NCBI RefSeq assembly: GCF_000145235.1
Contig: NC_014391.1
Span: 1-64,000 of the forward strand
From: Micromonospora aurantiaca ATCC 27029
Lineage (GTDB): Bacteria > Actinomycetota > Actinomycetes > Mycobacteriales > Micromonosporaceae
Direction of reading: 5' to 3'
Length of the DNA: 64,000 nt
In this document: positions 1 to 10,946 of the stretch, piece by piece
Numbering within the stretch: the first letter of the stretch is position 1
Layout of the letters: the number at the start of each line of letters is the position of its first letter
Position numbers and translations under genes: made by a program
The notes under the pieces: generated by a model
The model's database searches: none
What the model was told of the DNA's origin: nothing
The model's input: the letters and a program-made list of their open reading frames with translations, nothing else

Positions 1-313
1 TTCACTGATGTTGCCAAGGTCGTCAGGGTGTCGCCGGTTGATGCTGTGGGGTCCGCGCTGTTAGCGTGCGCGATTGCGGTCGGCGTCGGGGGTCCGGGGT
101 TTGTCGCCGATCGGCAAGACCGGACACGCTGTTGAATCGTTCGGCACGGTGAACCCGCTTCAACGCCTCCCCGGATCGAGGGGGGCAGGTCCGACCCGCG
201 TCCGGTGGGCGGCCACAATCGGTCGGTACACAGGCTGTGGATAACTTGTGGATGACGACCGGTCAGCCGTCCGGGCGGGCGTGAGAAGGAGCAGGCGAGG
301 GGGTGGCACGACG
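1..313. other. dnaA upstream region
   Basis: No gene is visible here. In most actinobacteria the divergent rpmH gene lies on this side of dnaA, but no ribosomal protein L34 frame is present, so it must lie outside the window. The stretch carries one consensus DnaA box on its right side and probably the dnaA promoter, whose -10/-35 I could not place with confidence. Confidence 0.6.
236..244 (-). promoter_or_regulatory. DnaA box upstream of dnaA
   Basis: The sequence TGTGGATAA is a perfect inverse match to the DnaA box TTATCCACA, and a second partial box (ttgtggatg) follows immediately. A box at this position is the usual site of dnaA autoregulation; that role is inferred. Confidence 0.7.
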
Positions 314-2137
314 GTGACCGGAGCGACCGACCTTGCCGCGGTGTGGACGGCGACCACCGACGAACTCGCCGACGAGATCATCTCCGCGCAGCAACGGGCG
401 TACCTCCGGCTCACCCGGCTGCGGGCGATCGTCGAGGACACGGCGCTGCTCTCGGTGCCGGACGCCTTCACCCGGGACGTGATCGAGTCCCGGCTCCGCC
501 CGGCCATCACCGAGGCGTTGAGCCGCCGGCTCGGCCGGCCGATCCAGGTGGCCGTCACCGTGCGGGTCTCCGACGACCCGAGCGCCCGCCCGGCCGGCAC
601 TGTCTACCGCAGCGGCCCGGAGCCGCTGCCCGAGCACGACGCCGCCGCCCCGCTGCCCGGCTTCGACCAGCCCGCGTCCGCCTTCCCGTCGCCGCGCCCG
701 GAACCCGGGTACGCCGAGGCCGGGTACGCCGAACCGCGCCCGGAGCAGCCGCTCGACGAGCCGGCGCCGCGCCAGCGGACCGCCGACGGCGGCGGCCGCC
801 CGCACCTCATTCCGGCCGGCCGGGACGCGCAGGACACGCTCTTCAGCGCTGCGTTCGCCGAGCCGGTACGCACCGCGCCCGAGCGCCGCGCCTTCGACGA
901 GCGCACCCGCATCGAGCCGCCCGTGCCCGACGCCGGCGGATACGAGCCCCGATACCGGGAGAGTCCGCCCGCCGACCCCGCGCCGATGCGCGGCCTGCCG
1001 CGCGACGGCGCCACCGACAACGGCCCCGGCCGGGGTGGCGCCGACCACCACCGTCCGGGCGGCGGCGGCCAGGCCGATCGCAGGCTCCCCGGCGGTACGG
1101 AGAGCGGCGGTAACCGGCTCAACCCGAAGTACATGTTCGAAACTTTCGTCATCGGCTCGTCCAACCGGTTCGCGCACGCCGCGAGCGTGGCGGTGGCCGA
1201 GTCGCCGGCGAAGGCGTACAACCCGCTGTTCATCTACGGCAGCTCCGGGCTGGGCAAGACCCACCTGCTGCACGCCATCGGGCACTACGCCACGACGCTC
1301 GGCAACGCGCGCTCGGTCCGGTACGTCTCGACCGAGGAGTTCACGAACGACTTCATCAACTCGCTGCGCGACGACAAGACGAGCGCGTTCCAGCGCCGCT
1401 ACCGGGACGTGGACATCCTCCTGATCGACGACATCCAGTTCCTGGAGAACCGGGAGCGGACGCAGGAGGAGTTCTTCCACACCTTCAACACCCTGCACAA
1501 CGCCAACAAGCAGATCGTGATCACGTCCGACCGCTCGCCGAAGCAGCTGGCGACGCTGGAGGACCGGCTGCGTACGCGGTTCGAGTGGGGTCTGCTCGCC
1601 GACATCCAGCCGCCTGACCTGGAGACGCGGATCGCGATCCTGCAGAAGAAGGCGGCGCAGGAGCGGCTGTTCGCCCCGCCGGACGTGCTGGAGTTCATCG
1701 CGTCCCGGGTGTCGAACTCGATCCGCGAACTGGAGGGGGCGCTGATCCGGGTCACCGCCTTCGCCAGCCTCACCCGATCCTCGGTCGAGCTGTCGCTGGC
1801 CGAGGAGGTGCTGCGGGACTTCATCCCGGACGGCGCCGGCCCGGAGATCACCGCGGACCAGATCATGGTGTCCACGGCCGACTACTTCGGCGTGAGCCTG
1901 GAGGACCTGCGCGGCCACTCCCGCTCCCGGGTGCTGGTGAACGCGCGTCAGGTGGCCATGTACCTGTGCCGCGAGCTGACCGACCTGTCGCTGCCCCGAA
2001 TCGGGCAGGCGTTCGGCGGCCGGGACCACACGACGGTGATGCACGCGGACCGCAAGATCCGCCAGCAGATGGCGGAGCGGCGCTCGCTCTACAACCAGAT
2101 CGCCGAGCTGACGAACCGCATCAAGCAGAACACCTGA
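314..2137 (+). CDS. dnaA: chromosomal replication initiator DnaA
   Basis: Initiator of chromosome replication that binds DnaA boxes and melts oriC. The 607-residue product has an N-terminal helicase-interaction domain (about 1-90), a long Pro/Gly-rich domain II linker typical of actinobacteria (about 95-275), an AAA+ domain with Walker [10 protein letters not shown] near residue 309 and Walker B ILLIDD near 371, and a C-terminal DNA-binding domain with the signature [10 protein letters not shown] near 568. I chose the GTG at 314, preceded by a purine-rich gagggggtgg, over an in-frame upstream GTG at 248, because [11 protein letters not shown] resembles normal DnaA N termini and the earlier start would lie almost on the DnaA box. 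Confidence 0.97.
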   Translation: MTGATDLAAVWTATTDELADEIISAQQRAYLRLTRLRAIVEDTALLSVPDAFTRDVIESRLRPAITEALSRRLGRPIQVAVTVRVSDDPSARPAGTVYRSGPEPLPEHDAAAPLPGFDQPASAFPSPRPEPGYAEAGYAEPRPEQPLDEPAPRQRTADGGGRPHLIPAGRDAQDTLFSAAFAEPVRTAPERRAFDERTRIEPPVPDAGGYEPRYRESPPADPAPMRGLPRDGATDNGPGRGGADHHRPGGGGQADRRLPGGTESGGNRLNPKYMFETFVIGSSNRFAHAASVAVAESPAKAYNPLFIYGSSGLGKTHLLHAIGHYATTLGNARSVRYVSTEEFTNDFINSLRDDKTSAFQRRYRDVDILLIDDIQFLENRERTQEEFFHTFNTLHNANKQIVITSDRSPKQLATLEDRLRTRFEWGLLADIQPPDLETRIAILQKKAAQERLFAPPDVLEFIASRVSNSIRELEGALIRVTAFASLTRSSVELSLAEEVLRDFIPDGAGPEITADQIMVSTADYFGVSLEDLRGHSRSRVLVNARQVAMYLCRELTDLSLPRIGQAFGGRDHTTVMHADRKIRQQMAERRSLYNQIAELTNRIKQNT

Positions 2138-2195
2138 CCGTCTCTCTGCTCGCGCTGCCTCTTTCCCTCACCGCTCCCGCCGCGGACGTCCCCGC

Positions 2196-2245
2196 AGATC
2201 TTGGAAGCTTGGCGCCCTCATAGGGGCCGTTTCCTACCAAGATCT
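2196..2245. repeat. intergenic palindrome, AGATCTTGG type
   Basis: Perfect outer arms AGATCTTGG (2196-2204) and CCAAGATCT (2237-2245) enclose a second, smaller hairpin (gcccTCATAggggc). It lies 58 bp after the dnaA stop, so it could act as the dnaA terminator. There is no T-run, and its form resembles a dispersed intergenic repeat. Confidence 0.6.
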
Positions 2246-2322
2246 CGCCAGAGCTGAACGTCACACCTCACGCGTGACCTGAACGCAGCCACGGTCCCCA
2301 CCCTCACCGGCCGACCGTTCGC

Positions 2323-2383
2323 GTCGATCATGAGGTTAGCGGCGACAAACCGGACGCCAGATGCCGCCAACTTCATGGTCGAC
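2323..2383. repeat. intergenic palindrome, GTCGATCATGA type
   Basis: Two 21-base arms (2323-2343 and 2363-2383) match as an inverted repeat at 18 of 21 positions around a 19-base loop. It sits at the left edge of oriC. The arms share the form GT(T/C)GA(T/C)CA with the palindrome at 42120-42180, which suggests related repeats. Confidence 0.55.
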
Positions 2384-2540
2384 CCGAGCAGGGCTGGGCG
2401 GGGCGGGCGGAGTCGCGGGAGGGGCGGCGTGACCTAGTGACCATTTCGGCGCCGACGCGGCGGGCTCGGGCGGGTGGCAAGTAGCCGACAGCGGGGATCG
2501 GTTGACCCTCGACCCGGTGGAGGGCCCAGGATCTGTCGTG

Positions 2541-3005
2541 TGCTCGTCCACAGCTCGTACCCGTTGTCCACAGCCCCTGTGTCACAGGCAGTGGACAACC
2601 ACGCTTTGCACCCGGCCGGTTACCCACAGACTGTGGACAACTCCTGGGGACGACGCTGTGGATGCCTGGGGACAACGCAGTCGTCATCCCCAGACGACGG
2701 TCTGCCTGTGGGCGAGCTGTTGAAGGTTCTGGGGATGACGGCTCTCGACCCTGTCGGCGTTGTCCACAGCGCTGGGGAGAAAACCGGTGGATTACCGGTG
2801 GACAACCGGTGGACAGCCGTGGAAAACCCGGCGGCCGGCGAGGGCTGTGGACCGGGACACGAGTTTTACCCCTGGTTCTCCACAGCCAAACCACCGGTGG
2901 ATAACGTGTCTGACCTGCGCGGACGCCGGTTCTCCACAGTTTGCACAGGTGCGATGAAGACGATGAGTTATCTCTTCTAAACAACAAAAACCAATCATCA
3001 CCGTT
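2541..3005. other. chromosomal origin oriC
   Basis: The 1,055-bp dnaA-dnaN spacer has no credible gene but many DnaA-box-like nonamers on both strands. They include ttgtccaca at 2564 and 2760, ttacccaca at 2620, tgtggacaa at 2632, ggtggataa at 2896, and several variants such as gtggacaac and tctccacag. The mostly TTGTCCACA-like boxes fit the high-GC actinobacterial preference. An AT-rich tract at about 2963-3002 is the best candidate for the unwinding element. Position, box density and both flanking genes identify oriC; the exact edges are inferred. Confidence 0.9.
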
Positions 3006-3192
3006 GGACTTCCTGTGGATCGGGCCGGAGCACTGCCGTCGGCAGTCGCCCGGGGCACCTGGATCCACGGGGTCGGGCGCACAGCCGATGTCCCAGCGCC
3101 TTAAGGTGCGATGGGTACCCGCACGGTCGGGCGGGACGGGTGGCAGCGGTCGGCATGAGAGAGTTGTCGCTGACGTCGACGCGGAGGCATTG

Positions 3193-4326
3193 ATGAAGTT
3201 CCGAGTGGAGCGCGACGCGCTCGCCGAGGCGGTCGCGTGGACCGCCAAGAGCCTGCCCAACCGACCCTCCGTACCGGTGCTGGCCGGGGTGATGCTCCGC
3301 GTCACCGACGGCAACCTGCAGGTCTCCGGCTTCGACTACGAGGTCTCCAGCCAGGTGACGGTCGAGGTGCAGGGTGACGCGGACGGCGCCGCCCTGGTCT
3401 CCGGCCGCCTGCTCGCCGAGATCACCAAGGCCCTGCCGGCCAAGCCGGTGGACATCGCCGCCGTCGGCGCCCACCTCGAACTGGTCTGCGGCAGCGCCCG
3501 GTTCACGCTGCCCACCATGCCGGTGGAGGACTACCCGACGCTGCCGGAGATGCCGGAGAGCGCGGGCACCGTCGACGCCGCCGCCTTCGCCTCCGCCGTG
3601 GCCCAGGTGGCTGTCGCCGCGGGCCGCGACGAGACGCTGCCGATGATGACCGGCGTACGGATCGAGCTGAGCGGCAGCACGATGGCCATGCTGGCGACCG
3701 ACCGCTACCGCCTCGCGCTGCGCGAGATGGAGTGGAACCCGGACGACCCGGAGATCAGCCTCAACGCGCTGGTGCCGGCCCGTACGCTGCACGACACCGC
3801 GAAGGCGCTCGGCCCACTCGGTGGCCACGTCACCATGGCGCTGTCCTCCGGCGGCGCCGGTGAGGGCATGATCGGTTTCTCCGGTGGCACCCGCCGGACC
3901 ACCAGCCGCCTGCTCGACGGCGCCAACTACCCGCCGGTGCGCTCGCTGTTCCCGGCCGACCACAACGCCGAGGCCCGCGTCGCCGTCGCCGCGCTCATCG
4001 AGGTGGTCAAGCGCGTCGCGCTGGTCGCCGAGCGCACCACCCCGGTGCTGCTCAGCTTCAGCGCCGACGGTCTCGTGGTCGAGGCGGGCGGCACCGAGGA
4101 GGCACGGGCCAGCGAGGCCATGGAGGCCACCTTCAGCGGCGAGCCGCTGACCATCGGGTTCAACCCGCAGTACCTCATCGACGGCCTGGCCAACCTGGGC
4201 GCGCAGCACGCCCTGCTCCGGTTCGTCGACGCGTTCAAGCCCGCGGTCATCTCCCCGGCAGGCGAGGATGGCGAGGTCATCCCGGGGTACCGGTACCTCA
4301 TTATGCCGATCCGCGTGTCCCGCTGA
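3193..4326 (+). CDS. dnaN: DNA polymerase III sliding clamp (beta subunit)
   Basis: The ring-shaped processivity clamp that tethers DNA polymerase III to DNA and recruits repair polymerases. The 377-residue protein has the three-fold clamp repeat, begins MKFRVERDALAEAVAW and ends with the family tail YLIMPIRVSR. The ATG at 3193 has a GGAGG-type ribosome site seven bases upstream. The open frame extends back to 2941, but that part lies in oriC and shows no clamp similarity. It follows oriC and precedes gnd and recF, the standard actinobacterial order. Confidence 0.97.
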   Translation: MKFRVERDALAEAVAWTAKSLPNRPSVPVLAGVMLRVTDGNLQVSGFDYEVSSQVTVEVQGDADGAALVSGRLLAEITKALPAKPVDIAAVGAHLELVCGSARFTLPTMPVEDYPTLPEMPESAGTVDAAAFASAVAQVAVAAGRDETLPMMTGVRIELSGSTMAMLATDRYRLALREMEWNPDDPEISLNALVPARTLHDTAKALGPLGGHVTMALSSGGAGEGMIGFSGGTRRTTSRLLDGANYPPVRSLFPADHNAEARVAVAALIEVVKRVALVAERTTPVLLSFSADGLVVEAGGTEEARASEAMEATFSGEPLTIGFNPQYLIDGLANLGAQHALLRFVDAFKPAVISPAGEDGEVIPGYRYLIMPIRVSR

Positions 4327-4366
4327 TCGCAGGCAGCACGACCCTGACGTACGGAGGTAGGAGCAG

Positions 4367-5239
4367 ATGCAGCTCGGCCTGGTAGGACTCGGCCGCATGG
4401 GCGGCAACATGCGGGAGCGGTTGCGCGCCGCCGGGCACGAGGTGGTCGGCTACGACCACAACCCGGAGATCAGCGACGCCGCGAGCCTGGCCGAGCTTGC
4501 CGAGAAGCTCCAGTCGCCCCGCGCGGTCTGGGTCATGGTCCCCGCCGGCGTCACCGACGCCACCATCGACGAGCTCGCCGGTGTGCTCGGCGAGGGCGAC
4601 ATCATCATCGACGGCGGCAACTCCCGGTTCAGCGACGACGCCCCGCGCGCCGAGCGGCTGAACGAGCAGGGCATCGGCTACATCGACGTCGGCGTCTCCG
4701 GCGGCGTCTGGGGCCGGCAGAACGGGTACGCGCTGATGGTCGGCGGCGCGCAGGAGCACGTCGAGCGCCTCATGCCGATCTTCGAGTCGCTCAAGCCCGA
4801 GGGCGAGTTCGGCTTCGTGCACGCCGGCCCGGTCGGCGCCGGCCACTACGCCAAGATGGTGCACAACGGCATCGAGTACGGCCTGATGCACGCCTACGCC
4901 GAGGGCTACGAGCTGCTGGCGGCCTCGGAGCTGGTGACGAACGTCCCCGGCGTGTTCAAGTCGTGGCGCGAGGGCACCGTCGTGCGCTCCTGGCTGCTCG
5001 ACCTGCTGGACCGGGCACTCGACGAGGATCCGGAACTGGCCGAGCTGAGCGGCTACACCGAGGACACCGGCGAGGGCCGCTGGACCGTGGACGAGGCGGT
5101 CCGGCTCGCCGTACCGCTCAACGTCATCACCGCGTCGCTCTTCGCCCGGTTCGCCTCCCGGCAGGACGACTCGCCCGCGATGAAGGCCGTCGCCGCGCTG
5201 CGCCAGCAGTTCGGCGGCCACGCCGTCCACAAGCGCTGA
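4367..5239 (+). CDS. gnd: 6-phosphogluconate dehydrogenase (decarboxylating)
   Basis: Oxidises 6-phosphogluconate to ribulose 5-phosphate and CO2 in the pentose phosphate pathway. At 290 residues it belongs to the short, GntZ/YqeC-like branch, which is usually NAD-linked, not the roughly 470-residue E. coli type. The nucleotide-binding motif GLGRMGGNM is at residues 7-15. The substrate signature [10 protein letters not shown] follows near residue 84, and [16 protein letters not shown] near 156 contains the catalytic Lys-Met-x-His-Asn segment. The ATG is preceded by ggaggtagg. Placement between dnaN and recF is common in actinobacteria. Cofactor preference is inferred from length and family. 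Confidence 0.93.
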   Translation: MQLGLVGLGRMGGNMRERLRAAGHEVVGYDHNPEISDAASLAELAEKLQSPRAVWVMVPAGVTDATIDELAGVLGEGDIIIDGGNSRFSDDAPRAERLNEQGIGYIDVGVSGGVWGRQNGYALMVGGAQEHVERLMPIFESLKPEGEFGFVHAGPVGAGHYAKMVHNGIEYGLMHAYAEGYELLAASELVTNVPGVFKSWREGTVVRSWLLDLLDRALDEDPELAELSGYTEDTGEGRWTVDEAVRLAVPLNVITASLFARFASRQDDSPAMKAVAALRQQFGGHAVHKR

Positions 5240-5255
5240 CCGGTATCCACAGGCT

Positions 5256-6389
5256 GTGTACGTCCGCCGGCTCGAACTGGTCGACTTCCGCTCGTACGAG
5301 CGCGTCGGCGTCGACCTGGAGCCGGGGCCGAACGTGCTCGTCGGCGCCAACGGCGTCGGCAAGACCAACCTGGTCGAGGCGCTGGGTTACGTGGCGACCC
5401 TGGATTCGCACCGGGTCGCCACCGACGCCCCGCTGGTCCGGATGGGCGCCGCCTCGGCGGTGATCCGGTGCGCGGTGGTGCACGAGGGCCGGGAGCTGCT
5501 GGTCGAGCTGGAGATCGTTCCGGGCAAGGCCAACCGGGCCCGCCTCGGCCGGTCCCCGGCCCGCCGCGCCCGGGACGTGCTCGGCGCGCTGCGCCTGGTG
5601 CTGTTCGCGCCGGAGGACCTGGAACTGGTCCGCGGCGACCCGGCTGAACGCCGCCGCTACCTGGACGACCTGCTGGTCACCCGCCAGCCCCGCTATGCCG
5701 GTGTCCGTGCCGACTACGAGCGTGTGGTCAAGCAACGCAACGCGCTGCTGCGTACGTCGTACCTCGCTCGGAAGACCGGCGGCACACGCGGCGGTGACCT
5801 GTCGACGCTGGCCGTGTGGGACGCGCATCTGGCGCAGCACGGCGCGGACCTGCTCGCCGGCCGCCTGGAGCTGGTGGCCGCGCTGACCCCGCACGTGGCG
5901 AAGGCGTACGACGCGGTGGCGGCCGGACGTGGCGCGGCGGGCATCGCGTACCGGCCCTCGGTGGAGCTGCCCGAACCCGGCGCCGACCGCGCGGCGCTGG
6001 CGGAGGCGCTCGCCGCCGCGCTCACCGCGAACCGCGCCGCCGAGATCGAGCGCGGCACCACACTCGTCGGCCCGCACCGCGACGACCTGGCGCTGACGCT
6101 CGGCCCGCTGCCCGCCAAGGGGTACGCGAGCCACGGCGAGTCCTGGTCGTACGCGCTGGCGTTGCGGCTGGCCGGGTACGACCTGCTGCGCGCCGACGGG
6201 ATCGAGCCGGTGCTGGTGCTCGACGACGTCTTCGCCGAGCTGGACACCGGCCGGCGGGAGCGGCTGGCCGAGCTGGTCGGCGGCGCGAGCCAGCTCCTGG
6301 TCACCTGCGCGGTGGACGACGACGTGCCGGCGACGCTGCGCGGCACCCGGTACGCGGTGGGCGAGAGGACGGTGCGACGTGCCGGATGA
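5256..6389 (+). CDS. recF: DNA replication and repair protein RecF
   Basis: SMC-like ATPase that loads RecA at gapped DNA and helps stalled forks restart. The 377-residue product starts at GTG ([16 protein letters not shown]). It has Walker [10 protein letters not shown] near residue 30, the [15 protein letters not shown] segment near 130, and Walker [12 protein letters not shown] near 325 with the ABC signature just before it. The start lies only 16 bp after gnd. No strong ribosome site is visible, and a DnaA-box-like GTATCCACA (5243-5251) occupies the gap, so translation may be coupled to gnd. Confidence 0.95.
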   Translation: MYVRRLELVDFRSYERVGVDLEPGPNVLVGANGVGKTNLVEALGYVATLDSHRVATDAPLVRMGAASAVIRCAVVHEGRELLVELEIVPGKANRARLGRSPARRARDVLGALRLVLFAPEDLELVRGDPAERRRYLDDLLVTRQPRYAGVRADYERVVKQRNALLRTSYLARKTGGTRGGDLSTLAVWDAHLAQHGADLLAGRLELVAALTPHVAKAYDAVAAGRGAAGIAYRPSVELPEPGADRAALAEALAAALTANRAAEIERGTTLVGPHRDDLALTLGPLPAKGYASHGESWSYALALRLAGYDLLRADGIEPVLVLDDVFAELDTGRRERLAELVGGASQLLVTCAVDDDVPATLRGTRYAVGERTVRRAG

Positions 6390-6984
6390 CGAGGTGCAGC
6401 TCCCGCCCGCGCGGCTCGGGCCGGGACGCGACGCGCGTACCCCGGGGAAGCCCGCGGACGGCGAGCCGGCCGCGAAGCTGCCGGAGGGCACGGCCGGGCC
6501 GGAACTGGCGCGGGCGGTGCTCGACGCGGCGAAGGCCCGGCGGCAGGCGGCGGCCCCGCGACGGCGCGGCGCGGTCCGCGGCGACGGCGAGAAGCGGCTG
6601 CGCGGCTACTCCGGCCCGGGGCCGGACCCGCGCGACCCGCAGCCGCTCGGCGCGGTGCTGGACAAGCTGATGAAGGCGCGCGGCTGGCAGCAGCCGGCCG
6701 CCGAGGCGACCGTGTTCGGCGCGTGGGAGAAGGTGGTCGGCCCGGAGGTCGCGCAGCACAGCCGCCCGGTCAAGCTGGAGGACGGCGAGCTGACCGTGGA
6801 GGCGCGTTCGACGGCGTGGGCGACCCAGTTGCGCCTGCTGGCGGGCTCGCTGTTGCAGCAGATCGCCCGGGAGGTCGGCCACAACGTGGTGCGCAAGCTG
6901 CACATCCACGGGCCGGCGGCGCCGTCGTGGTCGCGCGGTCCCCGACGGGTACGCGGGCGCGGCCCTCGCGACACCTACGGCTGA
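6379..6984 (+). CDS. DUF721 / DciA-like protein
   Basis: DUF721 proteins include DciA, which loads or assists the replicative helicase DnaB in bacteria lacking DnaC. Here the 201-residue product has a charged, low-complexity N-terminal half and a C-terminal DUF721 domain from about residue 90. The domain begins with [16 protein letters not shown] and includes [16 protein letters not shown] and a [16 protein letters not shown]-type strand-helix segment. The GTG start overlaps the end of recF by 11 bp, so the two are co-translated. Helicase-loading function in this organism is inferred from the family. The gene ends in a convergent 10-bp overlap with the next gene. Confidence 0.85.
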   Translation: MPDDEVQLPPARLGPGRDARTPGKPADGEPAAKLPEGTAGPELARAVLDAAKARRQAAAPRRRGAVRGDGEKRLRGYSGPGPDPRDPQPLGAVLDKLMKARGWQQPAAEATVFGAWEKVVGPEVAQHSRPVKLEDGELTVEARSTAWATQLRLLAGSLLQQIAREVGHNVVRKLHIHGPAAPSWSRGPRRVRGRGPRDTYG

Positions 6985-7214
6985 CCGACACCGCCCGAAC
7001 GCCGCGCCTCCCGCCGGGCGCGCTTGAGTTCGCGCTGCTCGCGGCTCCACTGCTTGCGACGCTCCAGGTCTTCCTTCCACGCGTCGCGGGCCAGCTTCGA
7101 GCCGCCCTGCACCGCGCCCTGCACCTGGGACGGGCCGGCGAGGTTGCGGAACACCCAGCCCAGCAGACGGCCACCCTTGCCGGAGGCGTCGCCCACCTGC
7201 TCGTCGTCGCTCAT
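6975..7214 (-). CDS. small charged hypothetical protein
   Basis: A 79-residue protein of unknown function, with an acidic N terminus, a glycine-rich centre and a very basic helical C terminus (ERRKQWSREQRELKRARREARR). There is no signal peptide or membrane segment. The ATG at 7214 has gaggcggcggg upstream; a longer frame reaches 7256 but would run through the operator at 7244-7257. It is divergent from the OhrR-like gene and convergent with the DciA-like gene. The RNA- or DNA-binding look of the tail is only an impression. Confidence 0.65.
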   Translation of the reverse strand: MSDDEQVGDASGKGGRLLGWVFRNLAGPSQVQGAVQGGSKLARDAWKEDLERRKQWSREQRELKRARREARRSGGVGQP

Positions 7215-7243
7215 CCCGCCGCCTCTCTGTTTGTGTGCAAACC

Positions 7244-7257
7244 ATTGGTACACCAAT
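7244..7257. promoter_or_regulatory. palindromic operator of the OhrR-like regulator
   Basis: ATTGGT-AC-ACCAAT is a perfect 14-base palindrome in an AT-rich patch 37 bp upstream of the OhrR-like start and 30 bp upstream of the divergent small gene. MarR-family repressors normally bind such sites, so autoregulation, and perhaps control of both genes, is likely. Confidence 0.6.
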
Positions 7258-7294
7258 CATTGCTACGATCGCAACGACGACGAGGAGGACGCGG

Positions 7295-7783
7295 GTGACC
7301 GACGGCATCGAGGAGGACCCCCTGGCGCTGGAGCAGCAGGTCTGCTTCGCGCTCTCAGTCGCCGCCCGGAGCGTCGTCGCTGTCTACCGGCCGCTGCTGG
7401 AGCCGATGGGGCTCACCCACCCGCAATACCTGGTGATGCTGGCGCTCTGGCAGCACGCGCCGCTGTCCGGCCGGGATCTGAGCCGGCTGCTCCAACTCGA
7501 CCCGGGCACGCTGTCACCGCTGCTCAAGCGGCTGGAGGCGGCCGGCTACATCCGGCGGGAACGCGACGCCGCCGACGAGCGCAGCCTGGCCGTCTCGCTC
7601 ACCGCCGAGGGGCAGGCGCTGCGGGCGCAGGCCGAGCGGATCCCGCCGGCCATCGTGCAGCGCCTCGGCCTGCCGCTGGCCGACCTGCGGCACCTGCACA
7701 CGGCGCTGACCGAGGTGATCGCGGCAGCCAACCAGGCCACGTCTTCTTCCGGCGCTGCGGCGCCCGGTCAGGCGTCGGCGTAG
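7295..7783 (+). CDS. MarR-family, OhrR-like organic peroxide sensor
   Basis: A 162-residue winged-helix repressor. The N-terminal segment LEQQVCFALSVAARSVVAVY with Cys17, followed by YRPLLEPMGLTHPQYLVMLALW, closely follows the OhrR pattern, in which this cysteine is oxidised by organic hydroperoxides to release DNA. The DNA-binding helix region is LSRLLQLDPGTLSPLLKRLE, and the wing carries RRERDAADERS. The GTG at 7295 follows gaggagg. The usual partner, the peroxidase gene ohr, is not adjacent, so its regulon must include distant targets or it is an OhrR-like sensor with another role. Confidence 0.85.
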   Translation: MTDGIEEDPLALEQQVCFALSVAARSVVAVYRPLLEPMGLTHPQYLVMLALWQHAPLSGRDLSRLLQLDPGTLSPLLKRLEAAGYIRRERDAADERSLAVSLTAEGQALRAQAERIPPAIVQRLGLPLADLRHLHTALTEVIAAANQATSSSGAAAPGQASA

Positions 7784-8322
7784 ACCGCGAAGCCCCGCTC
7801 CGCGCAGCGCCGGTAGAAGGCCGCCAGCACGCTCAGCTCGGCGCAGGTGAAGTTCCACTGCGGCGGATCGCCGCTCTCGTCCCGCAGCCGGTCGAGCCGG
7901 CTGTCGAGCCAGCGGAGCTGCTGCTCGGCCAGCCGCCCGTCGCCGAGCAGCGCGCGCAGCACCTCGCTCACCGACTCGAACGTGACCGGCTCGCCGTACG
8001 GCCGGTGCCGTGCGACGAACTTCTCCACGCCCTCGGCGATCCAGGAGCAGCCGTCCGGGTCGATCACCGGGTCCTCGTCCTCGACCGCGTTTTCCGTGGC
8101 GTAGAGCACATTCTCCAGCCCGAGGATCAAATCGACCAATTCGGTGTACGCGGTCGCGCGTACCGTGCCGGTCTTCGCGATCAGCTCGGCGAGCGCCGCG
8201 GTCGGCGCGGAGATCCGGGGCATGTCCACGATCTCGCCGAAGTCCACGAACTCAGCCGGCGCGACCGGATCGTAGAAGCGGCCGGTCCGCGGCCAGTGCA
8301 CCGCGACGTTGTCCAGCCCCAT
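7768..8322 (-). CDS. hypothetical protein
   Basis: A 184-residue soluble acidic protein that I do not recognise. It starts MGLDNVAVHWPRTGRFYDP with a good gagaggtga ribosome site. It contains a central acidic stretch ENAVEDEDPVIDPDG and a C-terminal helical segment CAELSVLAAFYRRCAERG. There are no membrane segments or catalytic motifs. Its end overlaps the convergent OhrR-like gene by 16 bp. Confidence 0.7.
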   Translation of the reverse strand: MGLDNVAVHWPRTGRFYDPVAPAEFVDFGEIVDMPRISAPTAALAELIAKTGTVRATAYTELVDLILGLENVLYATENAVEDEDPVIDPDGCSWIAEGVEKFVARHRPYGEPVTFESVSEVLRALLGDGRLAEQQLRWLDSRLDRLRDESGDPPQWNFTCAELSVLAAFYRRCAERGFAVYADA

Positions 8323-10816
<2,494 letters not shown>

Positions 10817-10861
10817 CGGACGCGCCCGGGTCGGCCGGCGATCCACCGGCCGACCCGGCGA

Positions 10862-10910
10862 TCCACAGAGTTATCCACAGTCTGGCCGCTTTCCACAGCC
10901 GTTATCCACA
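10862..10910 (+). promoter_or_regulatory. DnaA-box cluster between gyrB and gyrA
   Basis: Two perfect TTATCCACA boxes (10871-10879 and 10902-10910) flank two partial ones (atccaca at 10861, ttccaca near 10891) in the same orientation. They may couple gyrA transcription to DnaA or titrate DnaA. Confidence 0.7.
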
Positions 10911-10946
10911 GCGAGACCACGACTCTGAGTCTGATAAGGGTTAACA

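Noticed and set aside
263-2044. Long open frame antisense to dnaA (and similar ones antisense to dnaN, gyrB, gyrA and the ATPase)
   Set aside because: Codon third-position GC bias creates long antisense frames; the translations are Val/Arg/Gly-rich without domains, while the opposite strand encodes clear housekeeping proteins.
2941-3192. N-terminal extension of dnaN
   Set aside because: It lies in oriC with DnaA boxes and an AT-rich tract, has no clamp similarity, and the ATG at 3193 has a proper ribosome site and the normal family start.
10862-10910. A second replication origin between gyrB and gyrA
   Set aside because: Two full boxes without an AT-rich unwinding region are too few; the dnaA-dnaN spacer has the full origin layout.
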